A stretch of 5,694 bases of DNA from Candidatus Sediminicultor sextus. Lineage in GTDB: Bacteria > Atribacterota > Phoenicimicrobiia > Phoenicimicrobiales > Phoenicimicrobiaceae. The notes beneath the pieces were generated by a model, which was not told the origin of the DNA, made no database searches, and saw only the letters and a list, made by a program, of their open reading frames with translations. The DNA lies in NCBI GenBank assembly GCA_014894735.1, contig JADBKX010000125.1:1-5694 (forward strand), given 5' to 3'. Made by a program: the position numbers and the translations under genes. Positions 5,533-5,694 of the stretch are shown one piece after another. The number at the start of each line of letters is the position of its first letter. Positions within the stretch are counted from its first letter, which is position 1.

Positions 5533-5694
5533 ACCGCTTTGATCTTTACTCCCTTCATTCATGGAATGATGGATGTCGAATCCGAGGTCGAGCTATTCTA
5601 CGCCAGACGTCTTAAAGTAAAGCCCTGCACTTGTGGTGAGATGTACTGCTGGTATAAGAAAGCCGGAGAATGCTGCATCAAGGATGATATGCAG
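5533..5694 (+). pseudogene. Flavodoxin-family (iron-sulfur flavoprotein/NADPH-dependent FMN reductase-like) fragment lacking its N-terminus
   Basis: The frame that continues directly after the cupin stop codon stays open to the window end. It reads TALIFTPFIHGMMDVESEV, then VELFYARRLKVKPCTCGEMY, followed by CWYKKAGECCIKDDMQ. This matches the early part of flavodoxin-family oxidoreductases of the iron-sulfur flavoprotein or FMN-reductase type (PF03358-like), where the cysteine-rich KPCTCG..YCWY...GEC.IKDDMQ segment precedes the second part of the flavin fold. Such proteins normally begin with an FMN phosphate-binding loop of the form GSPRK.GN just before TAL; here that piece, about 15-18 residues with its start codon, is missing. 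ATG codons at 5566 and 5569 exist but have no ribosome binding site and would remove still more of the fold. I therefore read it as a 5'-truncated gene that continues beyond the window. The family match comes from memory and no alignment was run. Confidence 0.6.

Overview
The window looks like low-GC bacterial DNA from an anaerobe, perhaps Clostridia-like or a related uncultivated lineage. The support is indirect: strong AGGAGG-type ribosome binding sites, a sigma-A-type promoter (TTGTCT-17-TATAAT), mostly AT-rich genes, and families common in anaerobes (archaeal-type phosphoglycerate mutase, a small ferritin-like protein, a small cupin and a flavodoxin-family oxidoreductase). Taxonomy cannot be fixed from this sequence. 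All genes I accept are on the + strand. I see no tRNA, rRNA, CRISPR array or transposase.

Region 1 (1-1179): the 3' end of apgM (glycolytic phosphoglycerate mutase), which appears to have lost an internal block that normally carries a metal-binding Asp-His motif. It is followed by an intact YpfJ-type, membrane-anchored neutral zinc metallopeptidase. The peptidase gene is clearly richer in GC than what follows.

Region 2 (1180-3641): a very AT-rich stretch. A 348-base gap holds a possible gene remnant and an operator-like inverted repeat over a TATAAT box. Then come three genes for secreted or membrane proteins: a protein with two copies of a helical repeat, a small multi-pass membrane protein, and an exported protein with a SmpA/BamE-like motif. 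All three lack a known function and may act in the cell envelope.

Region 3 (3642-4030): a 389-base gap with a GC-rich, structured, repeat-like module of about 120 bases, then the best promoter in the window and a 110-base leader.

Region 4 (4031-5694): a ferritin-like (encapsulated-ferritin/rubrerythrin type) gene, followed 17 bases later by a conserved two-TM protein of unknown function; these two probably form an operon. After a gap with a stem-loop comes a small cupin gene. Directly after the cupin stop codon, in the same frame, lies a flavodoxin-family fragment that lacks its N-terminal FMN-binding loop. Together these genes suggest iron handling, redox or oxidative-stress functions in an anaerobe.

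The most notable points are the two apparent deletion junctions (apgM, and cupin/flavodoxin), the ferritin-like protein coupled to an uncharacterised membrane protein with no encapsulin in view, and the structured module at about 3721-3845. No complete, plainly novel system can be demonstrated from this window alone.
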